DNA of 44,220 nt from Phytophthora sp. 'mugwort' (GCA_033558025.1 JAUCEF010000122.1:1-44220); one strand, 5' to 3'; positions 10,521 to 20,702 are shown, counted from the first letter of the stretch. A program made the numbers and translations. Notes: generated by a model from the sequence alone, not told the origin.

Positions 10521-10594
10521 TGGGCCTAAGTAGATTTGAACTACTGACTTTACACTTATCAGGCGTATACTCTAACCAACTGAGTTATAGGCCC
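10521..10594 (-). tRNA. trnI: tRNA-Ile (GAT)
   Basis: Acceptor GGGCCTA/TAGGCCC, D arm TAACTCAGTTGG, anticodon GAT in loop CTGATAA, T loop GTTCAAATC. Two bases separate it from trnV. Confidence 0.95.
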
Positions 10595-10596
10595 TT

Positions 10597-10668
10597 TTGA
10601 AGTAAAAGGATTCGAACCTTTGATTTTCCGTACCAAAAACGGAGGCCTTACCACTTGGCTATACTTCA
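10597..10668 (-). tRNA. trnQ: tRNA-Gln (TTG)
   Basis: Acceptor TGAAGTA/TACTTCA, anticodon TTG within TTTTGGT, T arm AAGGTTCGAATCCTT. Same strand as its neighbours. Confidence 0.95.
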
Positions 10669-10682
10669 AAATAAATAAAATA

Positions 10683-10756
10683 TATGCTTAGAAAGATTTG
10701 AACTTTCATTTTATAGATCCGCAATCTAACGCTTTATCCATTTAAGCTATAAGCAT
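10683..10756 (-). tRNA. trnR: tRNA-Arg (GCG)
   Basis: Acceptor ATGCTTA pairs with the 3' side TAAGCAT. Anticodon GCG in loop TTGCGGA; T loop GTTCAAATC. A GCG arginine tRNA alongside trnR(TCT) is a combination known from stramenopile mitochondria, from general knowledge. Confidence 0.92.
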
Positions 10757-10766
10757 AAGTTTAATT

Positions 10767-11093
10767 TTAATTTTTTTTTATAATTTTAATATTTATTAAT
10801 GAATTTTTAGATAAAAATTTTTTAATTAAAACTAAAAAATTTAATAAATAAAAAATATTTTTAAATTTTATATTAATTTTAGAAGTATAATTTTTATGAA
10901 TAAAATGTTCACGTGATTTTTTATTTACATGGGGAGATCTTAATAATGTAAAAATTTTTTTTTTTTGTTTTGTTTGAAATACACCGGGTATTTGAATATT
11001 TTTGAATTTATTAATTTTTTTTAATTTTAATAAATTTTGTTTGAGTTGATTTATTTTTTGAAATGATTTAAAAGTTATTCTTAAAAGATACAT
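10767..11093 (-). CDS. rps10: Small-subunit ribosomal protein S10
   Basis: 108 residues, basic. Signature LRSPHVNKKSREHFIHKNY matches the conserved S10 segment (SPHVxKxSREQFE). The N-terminus MYLLRITFKSF and IQIPGVFQTKQKKKIFTLL fit the preceding strands. Lies between trnR and trnF. Confidence 0.93.
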   Translation of the reverse strand: MYLLRITFKSFQKINQLKQNLLKLKKINKFKNIQIPGVFQTKQKKKIFTLLRSPHVNKKSREHFIHKNYTSKINIKFKNIFYLLNFLVLIKKFLSKNSLINIKIIKKN

Positions 11094-11109
11094 ATTTTAA
11101 TAATAAAAT

Positions 11110-11183
11110 TGTCTGGAGGTGGATTTGAACCACCGACACAAAGATTTTCAGTCTTTTACTCTAACCAACTGAGCTATCCAAAC
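11110..11183 (-). tRNA. trnF: tRNA-Phe (GAA)
   Basis: Acceptor GTTTGGA/TCCAGAC with one G-T pair, D arm TAGCTCAGTTGG, anticodon GAA in loop CTGAAAA, T arm GGTGGTTCAAATCCACC. Lies just past the nad2 stop. Confidence 0.95.
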
Positions 11184-11189
11184 TAAATA

Positions 11190-12684
11190 TTATATTAATA
11201 AATATAAATAAATTTTGTTTAAATTTATTAATATAATATTAGGATAAATAAATAAAAATAAAATAAATTGAGTACTAATTAATAATATTATACTTTGACT
11301 TTTATTTATTTGTGAAATATACATTTTTCTAAATATTTTTTCAAAATAAATAATTTTAATTATTTTTAAATAATAAAAAGAGCTTAAAACACTTATAATA
11401 ATACCAAAAAATACTAAACTAAAATAATTATTTTTAATAGCTGAAAAAAATATAAATAATTTTGAAAAAAAACCCGCTAATGGGGGTATACCAGCTAATG
11501 AAAAAATATTTATGATTATAATAATAGCAATTAATTTATTAATAGTATATATATTTGATAAATCTGTTAAATATTTAATTGGTTTATGATTGATATTTAA
11601 AGATAAATAAGAAGTCCATAAATTAATACTTGTTATAATATAAATTATAATATATAATAAAATAAATGGAATATTATTTAACATATTTGAAGTAAATCCT
11701 ATTAATATAAAACCTACATGACTTATTGCACTATAAGCTAATAATCTTTTGATTTTTTTTTTGTTGTAATGCCGATAATGCACCGATTAACATAGATAAA
11801 AATGAAATAATATAAAAAAAAATTTCAAAGAAATATGAAATATTAAAAAAAATCTCAAAAAATAAACGAATTAAAATTCCTATAAAAGCAATTTTTGGTA
11901 CAATAGCAAAAAAACTTGAAATATTATTTGGAGCACCTTCATATACATCAGGCAACCAAAAATGAAAAGGTGTAGCACCTATTTTAAATAAAATACCAAC
12001 TAAAATAAAAATTAATCCATAAGATAAACTAATTAATATATTTATATTATCTAAAAAATTTATATTTGATAATATTAAAAAAATATTATTAAAATTTAAT
12101 GAACCTGTAATAGCATAAATTATTGAAGAACCAAATAGAATAAAACCTGAAGCAATTGATCCTAAAATAAAATATTTTAAACCAGCCTCAATTGATAATA
12201 TCGATTTTTTTTGGGTGGATGTTAATATATAAAAACTTAAACTTTGTAATTCAATTGCTAAATATAAAGTAATAAAATGATTTGCAGATACCAATAACAT
12301 TAAACCCAATAATGATATTAACATTAATATATTAATTTCATATGAATTTATTTTTTGTTGTATTAAATATTTTTGTTGTATTAAAAAACAAATAATTGTT
12401 AATAAAATTAAAATTATTTTAATAAATTGTGTAAAATTATTAATAAGTAATACACCATTTAATATGTTACTTGAAATATTTGTTATATTTAACGTTAATA
12501 TTAAAAGAATTAATAATAAATATATTATTATAGTAGTAATATTTTTAATAATCAAAATTTTTTGAGCATTTTGATTTTTTTTATAAAAAACACCAAATAA
12601 TAATAAAATTAATAAAAAAGTTGTTAAAAAAAATTCGGGGATAATAATTTCAAAATTATTATTAAAAATTTCCTGAAAAAACAT
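11190..12684 (-). CDS. nad2: NADH dehydrogenase subunit 2, split by a +1 frameshift
   Basis: Proton-pumping antiporter-like subunit of complex I (NuoN), about 497 residues across two frames. The first frame (from the ATG at 12684) holds LFKIGATPFHFWLPDVYEG and ends after GALSALQQKK. The second resumes with IKRLLAYSAISHVGFILIG, the conserved continuation, and ends at 11190. The break is a run of ten T on the plus strand (11753-11762), where nine would restore one frame. Total length is 3n+1, as expected for one extra base. An assembly or sequencing indel is the likeliest cause; a true frameshift cannot be excluded. Confidence 0.92.
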
Positions 12685-12800
12685 AATGTAATAAAAGAAA
12701 TAAATATTTTAAAAATACTTACTTACTATATATGCTATATATTTATAAAAAAATTAATTTATAAATATTATATTTTTATTAAAAAAAAAAAAAAAAAAAA
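12685..12800. promoter_or_regulatory. Divergent intergenic region nad2 / nad7
   Basis: 116 bases between the starts of two oppositely transcribed genes, so promoters for both blocks or a bidirectional start are expected here. It contains ACTATATATGCTATATATTT (near 12725-12744) and ends with about twenty A directly before the nad7 ATG. No recognisable promoter consensus was identified; the role is inferred from gene orientation. Confidence 0.45.
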
Positions 12801-13978
12801 ATGTCATTAAAAAAAATTAAAAATTTTTCTATAAATTTTGGTCCACAACATCCAGCGGCTCATGGTGTTTTACGTTTAATTTTAGAATTAAACGGTGAAG
12901 TTGTTAAAAAAGCTGATTCACATATAGGTTTATTACATAGAGGTACAGAAAAATTAATTGAATATAAAAATTATTTACAGGCGTTACCTTATTTTGATCG
13001 TTTAGATTATGTATCTATGATGTGTCAAGAACATGCATATGTTTTGGCTATTGAAAAATTATTAAATTGTGATATACCTTTACGAGCACAATATATAAGA
13101 GTTTTATTTCAGAAATAACACGTATCTTAAATCATTTATTAGCTGTATGTTGTCATGCTTTAGATGTAGGAGCTATGACACCTTATTTTTGGGGATTTGA
13201 AGAACGTGAGAAATTAATGGAATTTTATGAACGTGTTTCTGGTGCACGTATGCATGCAGCTTATTTTAGACCTGGAGGTGTTAATCAAGATTTGCCTAAA
13301 GGTTTGTTAAATGATATATATATTTTTTGTGAACAATTTAATACCCGTTTAGATGAAATTGAAGAAATGTTAACTAATAATAGAATTTGGAAACAAAGAT
13401 TAGTAGATATTGGTATTATATCTGCTAAAGATGCTTTAAATTTTGGTTTTAGTGGTGTTATGTTACGTGGATCAGGTATTTCATGGGATTTACGTAAAAC
13501 ACAACCTTATGAAATTTATGATCAATTAAAATTTGATATACCTGTAGGTACAAATGGCGATTGTTATGATCGTTATTTAATTAGAATAGAAGAAATGCGA
13601 CAATCAATTCGAATTATTTTGCAAGTACTTAATAAAATTCCCCAAGGTCCTATTAAATTAGATGATAAAAAAATTACAAATCCAAATAGAATTCAAATTA
13701 AAAATTCTATGGAGTCTTTAATTCATCATTTTAAATATTATTCAGAAAATATTTGTGTAAATGCTGGTGAAACTTATACAGTTATTGAGGCACCTAAAGG
13801 TGAGTATGGTGTTTATTTAGTAGCAGATGGTACAAATAAACCCTACAGATGTAAAATTAAATCACCAGGATTTTTACATTTACAAGCATTAGATTTTATA
13901 GCTAAAAATCATATGATTGCTGATGTTGTTACAATTATTGGTACTTTAGATGTTGTTTTTGGTGAAATTGATCGTTAA
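12801..13978 (+). CDS. nad7: NADH dehydrogenase subunit 7, split by a -1 frameshift
   Basis: 49-kDa subunit of complex I (NuoD-like), forming part of the quinone site; about 392 residues. The first frame has [16 protein letters not shown] and [15 protein letters not shown] and stops at 13118 after RAQYIRVLF. The next frame carries [20 protein letters not shown] (normally contiguous), then [18 protein letters not shown], and ends with [19 protein letters not shown]. One T missing in the short T run at 13107-13109 explains the break. Length is 3n+2, consistent with one lost base. Confidence 0.94.
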
Positions 13979-14016
13979 TATTAATTATTAGAATAAAATT
14001 TTATTTTCAATAAATT

Positions 14017-14436
14017 ATGCAAAAAAAAAAATTTAAAAAGTATAAATTAAATCAATTACAAAAAATTAAACAAACTTATAAATATATATATATATTTCGT
14101 TATAATGATTTAAATATTAATGAAATAATATCTTTAAAAAAAAAAATTAAAAAATTTGATTATAAATCTTTAATATTAAATCAAAATTTAATTATTGATA
14201 TTTTTTTAAAATTAAAAGGACAAGGTTCTATTTTAATAATTTATGGAAATAATGAATTAAATTTAATAAGGGATTTATATAATTTTAAAAAACTTGAATT
14301 AATTTATTTGAGTATTCAAAATAATATTTATTCTAATTTAAAAGTAAAACAAATATTATCTAAAAACTATCCACCTTTAAATAATTTAATTGTTCAATCA
14401 TTTTTAAATTTTATATATTATTTAAGAAAAATTTAA
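14017..14436 (+). CDS. orf139, possibly ribosomal protein L10-like
   Basis: 139 residues, basic and Asn/Lys/Ile-rich, between nad7 and trnH in the same direction. I cannot place it firmly. The segment QLQKIKQTYKYIYIFRYNDL followed by KKIKKFDYKSLILNQN and LKGQGSILIIYGNNEL looks like the layout of divergent mitochondrial L10 proteins (an N-terminal helix, a strand, and a strand after a GQG turn). Similarity by eye is weak. No membrane segment or signal peptide is evident. Base composition matches the neighbours, so nothing suggests recent transfer. Confidence 0.6.
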   Translation: MQKKKFKKYKLNQLQKIKQTYKYIYIFRYNDLNINEIISLKKKIKKFDYKSLILNQNLIIDIFLKLKGQGSILIIYGNNELNLIRDLYNFKKLELIYLSIQNNIYSNLKVKQILSKNYPPLNNLIVQSFLNFIYYLRKI

Positions 14437-14439
14437 AAA

Positions 14440-14513
14440 GGCGATTATAACTTAAAGGTAGAGTGTTAGATTGTGGGTCTAAGTGTTATGGGTTCAAGTC
14501 CCATTTTTCGCCC
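14440..14513 (+). tRNA. trnH: tRNA-His (GTG)
   Basis: Extra 5' G opposite the discriminator C, as usual for tRNA-His. Anticodon GTG in loop TTGTGGG, T arm ATGGGTTCAAGTCCCAT. Lies just upstream of nad4, whose frame stays open through the tRNA but should start at 14535. Confidence 0.94.
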
Positions 14514-14534
14514 ATTTTTAAATTAAATTTTTTT

Positions 14535-16010
14535 ATGTTTAATAAGTTTATATTAATTTTTTTACTTATTTTACCATTAATTACGGTTATTATATTAGCT
14601 TTTTCGAAAAATGAAAAATTTATAAAAAATTTTAGTATTTTTATGTCTTTTTTCATTTTTTTAATGTCATTACCTTTATGGATTTTATTTGATAAATCAA
14701 CTTCTAATTTTCAATATTTATTTAAAATAGAATGGATTAGTCAATTTAATATTAATTTTTATTTAGGTATTGATGGTATTTCATTATTTTTTATAATTTT
14801 AACAACATTTTTGATTCCAATCTGTATGTTAATTAGTTATGAAATGATTAATAAAAATATAAAAGAATATTTTATTTTATATTTTATTTTAGAATTTTGT
14901 TTAATCATTTCATTTAGTATATTAGATGTACTTATTTTTTATATTTTCTTTGAAAGTGTATTAATTCCTATGTTTTTAATTATAGGTATTTGGGGTTCAA
15001 GAGAACGTAAAATTAAAGCTTCATATTTGTTTTTTATGTATACATTAGCAGGTTCATTATTTATGTTTATTGCCATTATTCATTTATTTTTAACTGTGGG
15101 TACAACTGATTATCAAATATTATATTATAGTAATTTTAATTTTTCATATGAAAAATTTTATTTCTTAGCTTTTTTTTTATCATTTGCTGTTAAAGTTCCA
15201 ATGTTACCTTTTCATGTTTGGTTACCGGAAGCACATGTTGAAGCACCTACCGCAGGTTCTGTACTATTAGCTGGTATTTTATTAAAATTAGGATCATACG
15301 GTATGATTAGGTTTTTAGTTCCTTTATTTCCTAAAGCTGCATTATATTTTACACCGTATATTTTAGTTTTATGTTTAATATCTGTTATTTATGCGTCATT
15401 AACAGCTATACGACAAACAGATTTGAAACGTATTATTGCTTATGCATCAGTTGCTCATATGAATTTTATAATATTGGGTATTTTTTCTTTAACTATTCAA
15501 GGATTAGAAGGTAGTATTATTCAAATGATTAGTCATGGTTTAGTATCGAGTGGTTTATTTTTTTCAATTGGATGTTTATATGATCGATATCATACAAGAT
15601 TTATTAATTATTATGGTGGTTTAGCACATACAATGCCTTTATTTTGTATTGCATTATTTATTTATGTATTAGCAAATATGTCTATTCCAGGTTCAAGTAG
15701 TTTTGTGGGTGAAATTCTTATTTTAACTGGAGTTTTTGAAGATAATACTACAACAGCTGTTTTTGCGACAATTGGTATGTTTTTGGGTGGGGTATATTCT
15801 TTATTATTTTATAATCGAATTTGTTATGGTAATATTCAAAATATTTATTTAAAAATTTATTATGATTTAACTTATCGTGAATTTTTAATTCATTTAATAT
15901 TAATTATAAATATCTTTTTATTAGGTTTATATCCTAAAATTTTTGAAAGTTGTATGCATGAAAGTGTTTCAAAAATTTTAATACATATTGATTTTTCTTA
16001 TTTTTATTAA
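14535..16010 (+). CDS. nad4: NADH dehydrogenase subunit 4
   Basis: Antiporter-like proton-pumping subunit of complex I (NuoM), 491 residues from the ATG at 14535. Many hydrophobic helices. Conserved: the glutamate helix YIFFESVLIPMFLIIGIWGS, PMLPFHVWLPEAHVEAPTAG, SVLLAGILLKLGSYGMIR and LKRIIAYASVAHMNFIILG. The longer open frame from 14463 would run through trnH, so the later ATG is chosen. No frameshift. Confidence 0.97.
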   Translation: MFNKFILIFLLILPLITVIILAFSKNEKFIKNFSIFMSFFIFLMSLPLWILFDKSTSNFQYLFKIEWISQFNINFYLGIDGISLFFIILTTFLIPICMLISYEMINKNIKEYFILYFILEFCLIISFSILDVLIFYIFFESVLIPMFLIIGIWGSRERKIKASYLFFMYTLAGSLFMFIAIIHLFLTVGTTDYQILYYSNFNFSYEKFYFLAFFLSFAVKVPMLPFHVWLPEAHVEAPTAGSVLLAGILLKLGSYGMIRFLVPLFPKAALYFTPYILVLCLISVIYASLTAIRQTDLKRIIAYASVAHMNFIILGIFSLTIQGLEGSIIQMISHGLVSSGLFFSIGCLYDRYHTRFINYYGGLAHTMPLFCIALFIYVLANMSIPGSSSFVGEILILTGVFEDNTTTAVFATIGMFLGGVYSLLFYNRICYGNIQNIYLKIYYDLTYREFLIHLILIINIFLLGLYPKIFESCMHESVSKILIHIDFSYFY

Positions 16011-16034
16011 ACAAAATTTTTTGTTTAATAAAAA

Positions 16035-16106
16035 GCCCTTTTAGTCTAATGGTTAGGACATTACCTTTTCACGGTAAAAATACGAGTTCAATTCTCGTAA
16101 AGGGTA
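16035..16106 (+). tRNA. trnE: tRNA-Glu (TTC)
   Basis: Acceptor GCCCTTT/AAAGGGT, anticodon TTC in loop CTTTTCACG, T arm ACGAGTTCAATTCTCGT. Between nad4 and atp1 on the same strand. Confidence 0.95.
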
Positions 16107-16185
16107 TAAAAAATATATATTTGATATATTTTGGTAATTATAATAATTTATAATTATTAAATAATATGATAATTTAATAACCTCT

Positions 16186-17715
16186 ATGGCTATTGAATTA
16201 TCATATATACTGGAATCAAATATTAAAAAATATAAAGATGAAAAAAGTTTACAAGAAACAGGTATTGTTCTTTCAATGAGTGATGGTATTGCAAGATGTT
16301 ATGGTTTAACTAAAATTCAAGCAGGTGAAATGGTTGAATTTAATAATGGTAATATTAAAGGAATGGCTTTAAATTTAGAACCTGATGTTGTTGGTGTTGT
16401 TGTTTTTAGTAATGATAGAGAAATTCAAGAAGGTAATTTTGTACGAAGAACTGGATCTATTGTTAGTGTACCTGTAGGACCTGAAGTATTAGGTAGAGTA
16501 GTTGATGCTTTAGGACAACCCATTGATGGTAAAGGTCAAATTAACAGTAAATTAGAAAGTAGAGTTGAAGTTAAAGCTCCAGGTATTATGCCTAGAGAAA
16601 GTGTTAAACAACCTGTACAAACAGGTTTAAAAGCTGTAGATAGTTTAATTCCTATTGGTCGTGGTCAAAGGGAATTAATTATTGGTGATAGACAAACAGG
16701 TAAAACATCTATTGCTATTGATACTATAATTAATCAAAGAGAACCTCATTTAAAAAAAGATATAAATAATCAATTATATTGTATTTATGTAGGTGTTGGT
16801 CAAAAAAGATCAACAATTGCTGAATTAACAAAAACTTTAGAAGAAAAAAATGCAATGTTTTTTTCTGTTATTGTAGCGGCTACTGCTTCAGATTCAGCAC
16901 CCTTACAATATTTAGCTCCATATACTGGTTGTGCTTTAGGTGAATATTTTAGAGATAATGGTAAACATGCTGTTATTTTCTATGATGATTTATCAAAACA
17001 AGCGGTAGCTTATAGACAAATGTCTTTATTATTAAGAAGACCTCCAGGTAGAGAAGCTTATCCTGGAGATGTTTTTTATTTACACTCTCGTTTATTAGAA
17101 AGAGCTGCTAAAATGAATAAAAAAATTGGTGGTGGTTCATTAACCGCATTACCTATTATTGAAACACAAGCTGGAGATGTTTCTGCTTATATTCCAACAA
17201 ATGTTATTTCAATTACTGATGGACAAATTTTTTTAGAAACAGAATTATTTAATGAAGGTCAAAGACCTGCAATTAGTGTTGGATTATCTGTAAGTCGTGT
17301 TGGTTCTTCTGCACAAATTAAAGCTATGAAACAAATTGCTGGTACAATGAAATTAGAATTAGCACAATTTAGAGAAGTACAAGCATTTGCTCAATTTGGT
17401 TCTGATTTAGATGCTACAACTCAACAACAATTAAATAGAGGGATTAGATTAACAGAAATGTTAAAACAAGGTTTAAATATACCGTTATCTGTTGAAAATC
17501 AAATTGTAATTATTTATTTAGGTGTACGTGGTTTCTTAGATAAAATTGCTGTTGATAAAATTTCAAGTTTTGAAATTAGTTGGTTAAATTTTATAAAAAA
17601 TAATCATTTTAATATTTTAGAAGAAATCTTAAATAAAAAAGAAATATCTAAAGAATTAGAAAAAAAACTTAATATTTTAGCAACAAATTTTACTAATAAT
17701 TTTATTACAAAATAA
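16186..17715 (+). CDS. atp1: ATP synthase subunit alpha (F1)
   Basis: Catalytic-hexamer subunit of F1, on the matrix face. 509 residues, the normal length. The Walker A motif is GDRQTGKT (about residues 167-174), preceded by [20 protein letters not shown]. Walker B is [17 protein letters not shown]. Downstream are [20 protein letters not shown] and the arginine-finger region [16 protein letters not shown]. Mitochondrial coding of atp1 is retained in oomycetes, plants and jakobids but lost from photosynthetic stramenopiles (general knowledge), which helps place the organism. Confidence 0.98.
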   Translation: MAIELSYILESNIKKYKDEKSLQETGIVLSMSDGIARCYGLTKIQAGEMVEFNNGNIKGMALNLEPDVVGVVVFSNDREIQEGNFVRRTGSIVSVPVGPEVLGRVVDALGQPIDGKGQINSKLESRVEVKAPGIMPRESVKQPVQTGLKAVDSLIPIGRGQRELIIGDRQTGKTSIAIDTIINQREPHLKKDINNQLYCIYVGVGQKRSTIAELTKTLEEKNAMFFSVIVAATASDSAPLQYLAPYTGCALGEYFRDNGKHAVIFYDDLSKQAVAYRQMSLLLRRPPGREAYPGDVFYLHSRLLERAAKMNKKIGGGSLTALPIIETQAGDVSAYIPTNVISITDGQIFLETELFNEGQRPAISVGLSVSRVGSSAQIKAMKQIAGTMKLELAQFREVQAFAQFGSDLDATTQQQLNRGIRLTEMLKQGLNIPLSVENQIVIIYLGVRGFLDKIAVDKISSFEISWLNFIKNNHFNILEEILNKKEISKELEKKLNILATNFTNNFITK

Positions 17716-17919
17716 TATAATTATTTTTTTATTAATAAAAAATAATTATAATATTTTGTAAATAAAACATAACAGATAAAAATTAATTATTTTCTATATA
17801 GAAAATAATTTTAAATATTATTCTAATATTAATTTTTTAAAAAATATTTATTCTTTAAGAAGAATTATTTTAAAATTATTATTATATTTTTAAATAATTT
17901 AAATTTATTTTATTCTATT
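17716..17919. other. Intergenic region atp1-nad5 with palindromes
   Basis: 204 A/T-rich bases. After the atp1 stop there is a hairpin of about 13 bp (ATAATTATTTTTT with its complement, near 17719-17752). A perfect 26-bp palindrome lies at 17785-17810, centred on CTATATAG. The promoter-like 14-mer follows at 17847-17860. The order hairpin, palindrome, promoter-like motif would fit an end of one transcript and the start of the next, but only the repeats are directly visible. Confidence 0.55.
17847..17860 (+). promoter_or_regulatory. Promoter-like motif upstream of nad5
   Basis: TTTATTCTTTAAGA, identical in all 14 bases to the motif upstream of atp9 and pointing towards nad5, whose ATG is 60 bases downstream. 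Function inferred from recurrence and orientation. Confidence 0.45.
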
Positions 17920-19914
17920 ATGTTATTATTAACTTTAATTTTTTTACCTTTTTTAGGTTCAGTAGCTTCTGGATTATTTGGTTTTTATATTGGCCGTAAA
18001 GGTTCTGTATTTATAACCACATTAACAACTTTTTTAAGTTGTCTTTTTTCATTTATTATTATATATAATTCAATTACAAATGAATATGAGTATATTATTT
18101 ATATTTCAAATTGGATTAATAGTGGTTTATTTAATTGTAATTGGTGTTTTTTATTTGATAGTTTAACTATGATAATGTTAATTGTTGTAACAAGTATTTC
18201 AACTTTAGTTCATTTATATTCTTCTAAATATATGGATCATGATCCACATTTATCTAGATTTATGTCATATTTATCACTATTTACTTTTTTTATGATTATA
18301 TTAGTTACAGGTGATAATTTTATGCAAATGTTTGTTGGATGGGAAGGTGTTGGTTTTTGTTCATATTTATTAATTAATTTTTGGTTTACACGTTTACAAG
18401 CGAATAAAGCAGCTATAAAAGCTATGTTAGTTAATCGAATTAGTGATTTAATCTTATTATTAGGTGTATTAACTGTTTTTTATAATATTAGAACTATTGA
18501 ATATTTTAGTACATTTGCAGCAATTTCTATTGTTAAAGATTTTAAATTTATTTTTTTTAATTATATTTTAAGTATTATTGATGTTGCGTGTATTTTAATT
18601 TTTATAGGTGCTATGGGTAAATCTGCTCAAATTTTTTTACATTTATGGTTACCCGATGCTATGGAAGGACCTACGCCGGTTTCGGCATTAATCCATGCAG
18701 CGACTATGGTAACTGCTGGTGTTTATTTAATTGCACGTTGTTCACCAATGTTTGAATATTCAATGTTTTCTTTAAAAGTTATTACAATTATTGGAGCTTC
18801 TACAGCCTTTTTCTCAAGTACAATTGGTCTAGTACAAAATGATTTTAAAAAAATAGTTGCCTATTCTACTTGTAGTCAATTAGGTTATATGTTTTTTGCT
18901 TGTGGATTATCAAATTATCCTTTAGCTATTTTTCATTTATCAAATCATGCATATTTTAAAGCATTATTATTTTTATGTTCCGGTGCTGTAATTCATGCTA
19001 TGGGTGATGAACAAGATATAAGAAAAATGGGTGGTTTAAGAAGAATTTTACCTTTTACTTATATAATGTTTTTAATAGGTTCATTATCTTTAATGGGTTT
19101 TCCTTTTTTAACTGGTTTTTATTCTAAAGATTTAATATTAGAAGTTGCATTTTCAAGTTTTAGTGAAACAGGTCATTTTGCTTATTGGTTGGGTACTATT
19201 GGTGCATTTTTTACGGCATTCTATTCAACACGTTTATTATTTTTTGCTTTTTTAAGTGAAACTAATGCCTATAAAAATGTTATTAAAAATGCACATGATG
19301 TTCCATTAGAAATGGGTATTCCTTTAGGAGTTTTAGCATTTGGTAGTATTTTTATAGGTTATATTTCTAAAGATATGTTTGTTGGGTTAGGTTCAAATTT
19401 TTGGAATAACTCAATTTATATAAATCCATTTAATAATCAAATGATTGATGCTGAATTTTTACCAACATTTTTTAAATTATTACCTGTTATTTTAAGTTTT
19501 TGTGGCTTATTTTGTGCCTTTTATTTATATTTTTTTAAATTTAGATTTTTATATAACTTAAAAATTTCAAAATATGGTCTTTATTTTTATAATTTTTTAA
19601 ATAGAAAATGGTATTTTGATAAAATTTATTATGAATTTATTAATCAATATATATTAAAAGTTGGTTATAATGTAACATATAAAATGATTGATAAAGGTTT
19701 AATTGAAATGTGTGGTCCTTTTGGTTTAATAACCGTTTTTTCTTTCTTAAGTCAAAAAATAATTTTATTACAAACAGGTTATATTTATCACTATTCATTA
19801 TTAATGTTAATTAGCATTATTTGTTTAATAAATATTATTTTTTTTTCTATTATTTATTTTTTTAATATTATTACTATTTTATTATTTTTATTTATTTTTT
19901 TATTAATTAAATAA
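17920..19914 (+). CDS. nad5: NADH dehydrogenase subunit 5
   Basis: Largest antiporter-like membrane subunit of complex I (NuoL), 664 residues and about 15 hydrophobic segments. Conserved parts: FVGWEGVGFCSYLLINFWF with the key glutamate, IFLHLWLPDAMEGPTPVSAL, HAATMVTAGVYL with the histidine, and KKIVAYSTCSQLGYMFFACG. The C-terminal part carries the long lateral-helix region and ends in very hydrophobic sequence. nad6 follows after 60 bases. Confidence 0.97.
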   Translation: MLLLTLIFLPFLGSVASGLFGFYIGRKGSVFITTLTTFLSCLFSFIIIYNSITNEYEYIIYISNWINSGLFNCNWCFLFDSLTMIMLIVVTSISTLVHLYSSKYMDHDPHLSRFMSYLSLFTFFMIILVTGDNFMQMFVGWEGVGFCSYLLINFWFTRLQANKAAIKAMLVNRISDLILLLGVLTVFYNIRTIEYFSTFAAISIVKDFKFIFFNYILSIIDVACILIFIGAMGKSAQIFLHLWLPDAMEGPTPVSALIHAATMVTAGVYLIARCSPMFEYSMFSLKVITIIGASTAFFSSTIGLVQNDFKKIVAYSTCSQLGYMFFACGLSNYPLAIFHLSNHAYFKALLFLCSGAVIHAMGDEQDIRKMGGLRRILPFTYIMFLIGSLSLMGFPFLTGFYSKDLILEVAFSSFSETGHFAYWLGTIGAFFTAFYSTRLLFFAFLSETNAYKNVIKNAHDVPLEMGIPLGVLAFGSIFIGYISKDMFVGLGSNFWNNSIYINPFNNQMIDAEFLPTFFKLLPVILSFCGLFCAFYLYFFKFRFLYNLKISKYGLYFYNFLNRKWYFDKIYYEFINQYILKVGYNVTYKMIDKGLIEMCGPFGLITVFSFLSQKIILLQTGYIYHYSLLMLISIICLINIIFFSIIYFFNIITILLFLFIFLLIK

Positions 19915-19974
19915 AAATAATAAAATATGTATCTTTTAAGATATAATTATAAATTTATATAATTTAAATACATT

Positions 19975-20685
19975 ATGGATTTCGAAACAATTTTCTTTTA
20001 TACTTTTTCAACTATAGCTTTAACTTCAGCTATATTTGTAATATATTCTACAAATACAATATATTCTGCATTTTTTTTAATATTAGTTTTTACTAATTCA
20101 ACTGGATTATTATTAATTTCTGAAATTGAATTTTTATCAATAATGTTAATTATTATTTATGTAGGAGCTATTACTGTATTATTTTTATTTGTTATTATGA
20201 TGCTAGATGTTAATGTTTTAATTGATAAAAATAAAATAAAAAATAATTTTGGTTATTTACCAATTATTTTTTTAATTAGTTTTATTTTTTTTTTAGAAAC
20301 GTTTGTTATGTTTAGTAAAGTTTTTACATCATATTACCATTTAATAAATAATTCTTTTTTTACTCAAAAAGTAAATACTTTATTTTTTTTTCACGATAGT
20401 ATGAAAGGTACTTTTGAAATATTTGTTGATGTCAAACCCTTTTTAAAAAATTTTATCTATCAATTAGATACTATTACAAATATTGAAACAATTGGACAAA
20501 TTTTATATAGTTATTATGCTTTTTTTTTTTTAGTTGCAGGTATTATATTATTAATAGCTTTAATAGGAGCGGTTACTTTAACTAAAAAGGAAAAAAAAAA
20601 ATTTTTAAAACAAAATATTTATAAACAACTTTCACGAGATGCATTAAAAGCTATTTTTAATGTATATTCAGATAAAACTGTTTAA
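19975..20685 (+). CDS. nad6: NADH dehydrogenase subunit 6
   Basis: Complex I membrane subunit (NuoJ-like), 236 residues. The conserved core IEFLSIMLIIIYVGAITVLF, followed by LFVIMMLDVN, is near residues 52-80. The loop after the fourth helix is longer than in many mitochondria, and the C-terminus ends in a basic tail after IALIGAVTLTKKEKKK. The spacer before it contains GTATCTTTTAAGATA, a near palindrome resembling the promoter-like motif. Confidence 0.96.
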   Translation: MDFETIFFYTFSTIALTSAIFVIYSTNTIYSAFFLILVFTNSTGLLLISEIEFLSIMLIIIYVGAITVLFLFVIMMLDVNVLIDKNKIKNNFGYLPIIFLISFIFFLETFVMFSKVFTSYYHLINNSFFTQKVNTLFFFHDSMKGTFEIFVDVKPFLKNFIYQLDTITNIETIGQILYSYYAFFFLVAGIILLIALIGAVTLTKKEKKKFLKQNIYKQLSRDALKAIFNVYSDKTV

Positions 20686-20702
20686 TTCTTAATAAAACTA
20701 AA

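Noticed and set aside
17785..17810. 26-bp perfect palindrome as a replication origin
   Set aside because: Palindromes of this kind are common by chance in such A/T-rich spacers, and nothing else suggests an origin; recorded only as part of the intergenic region.
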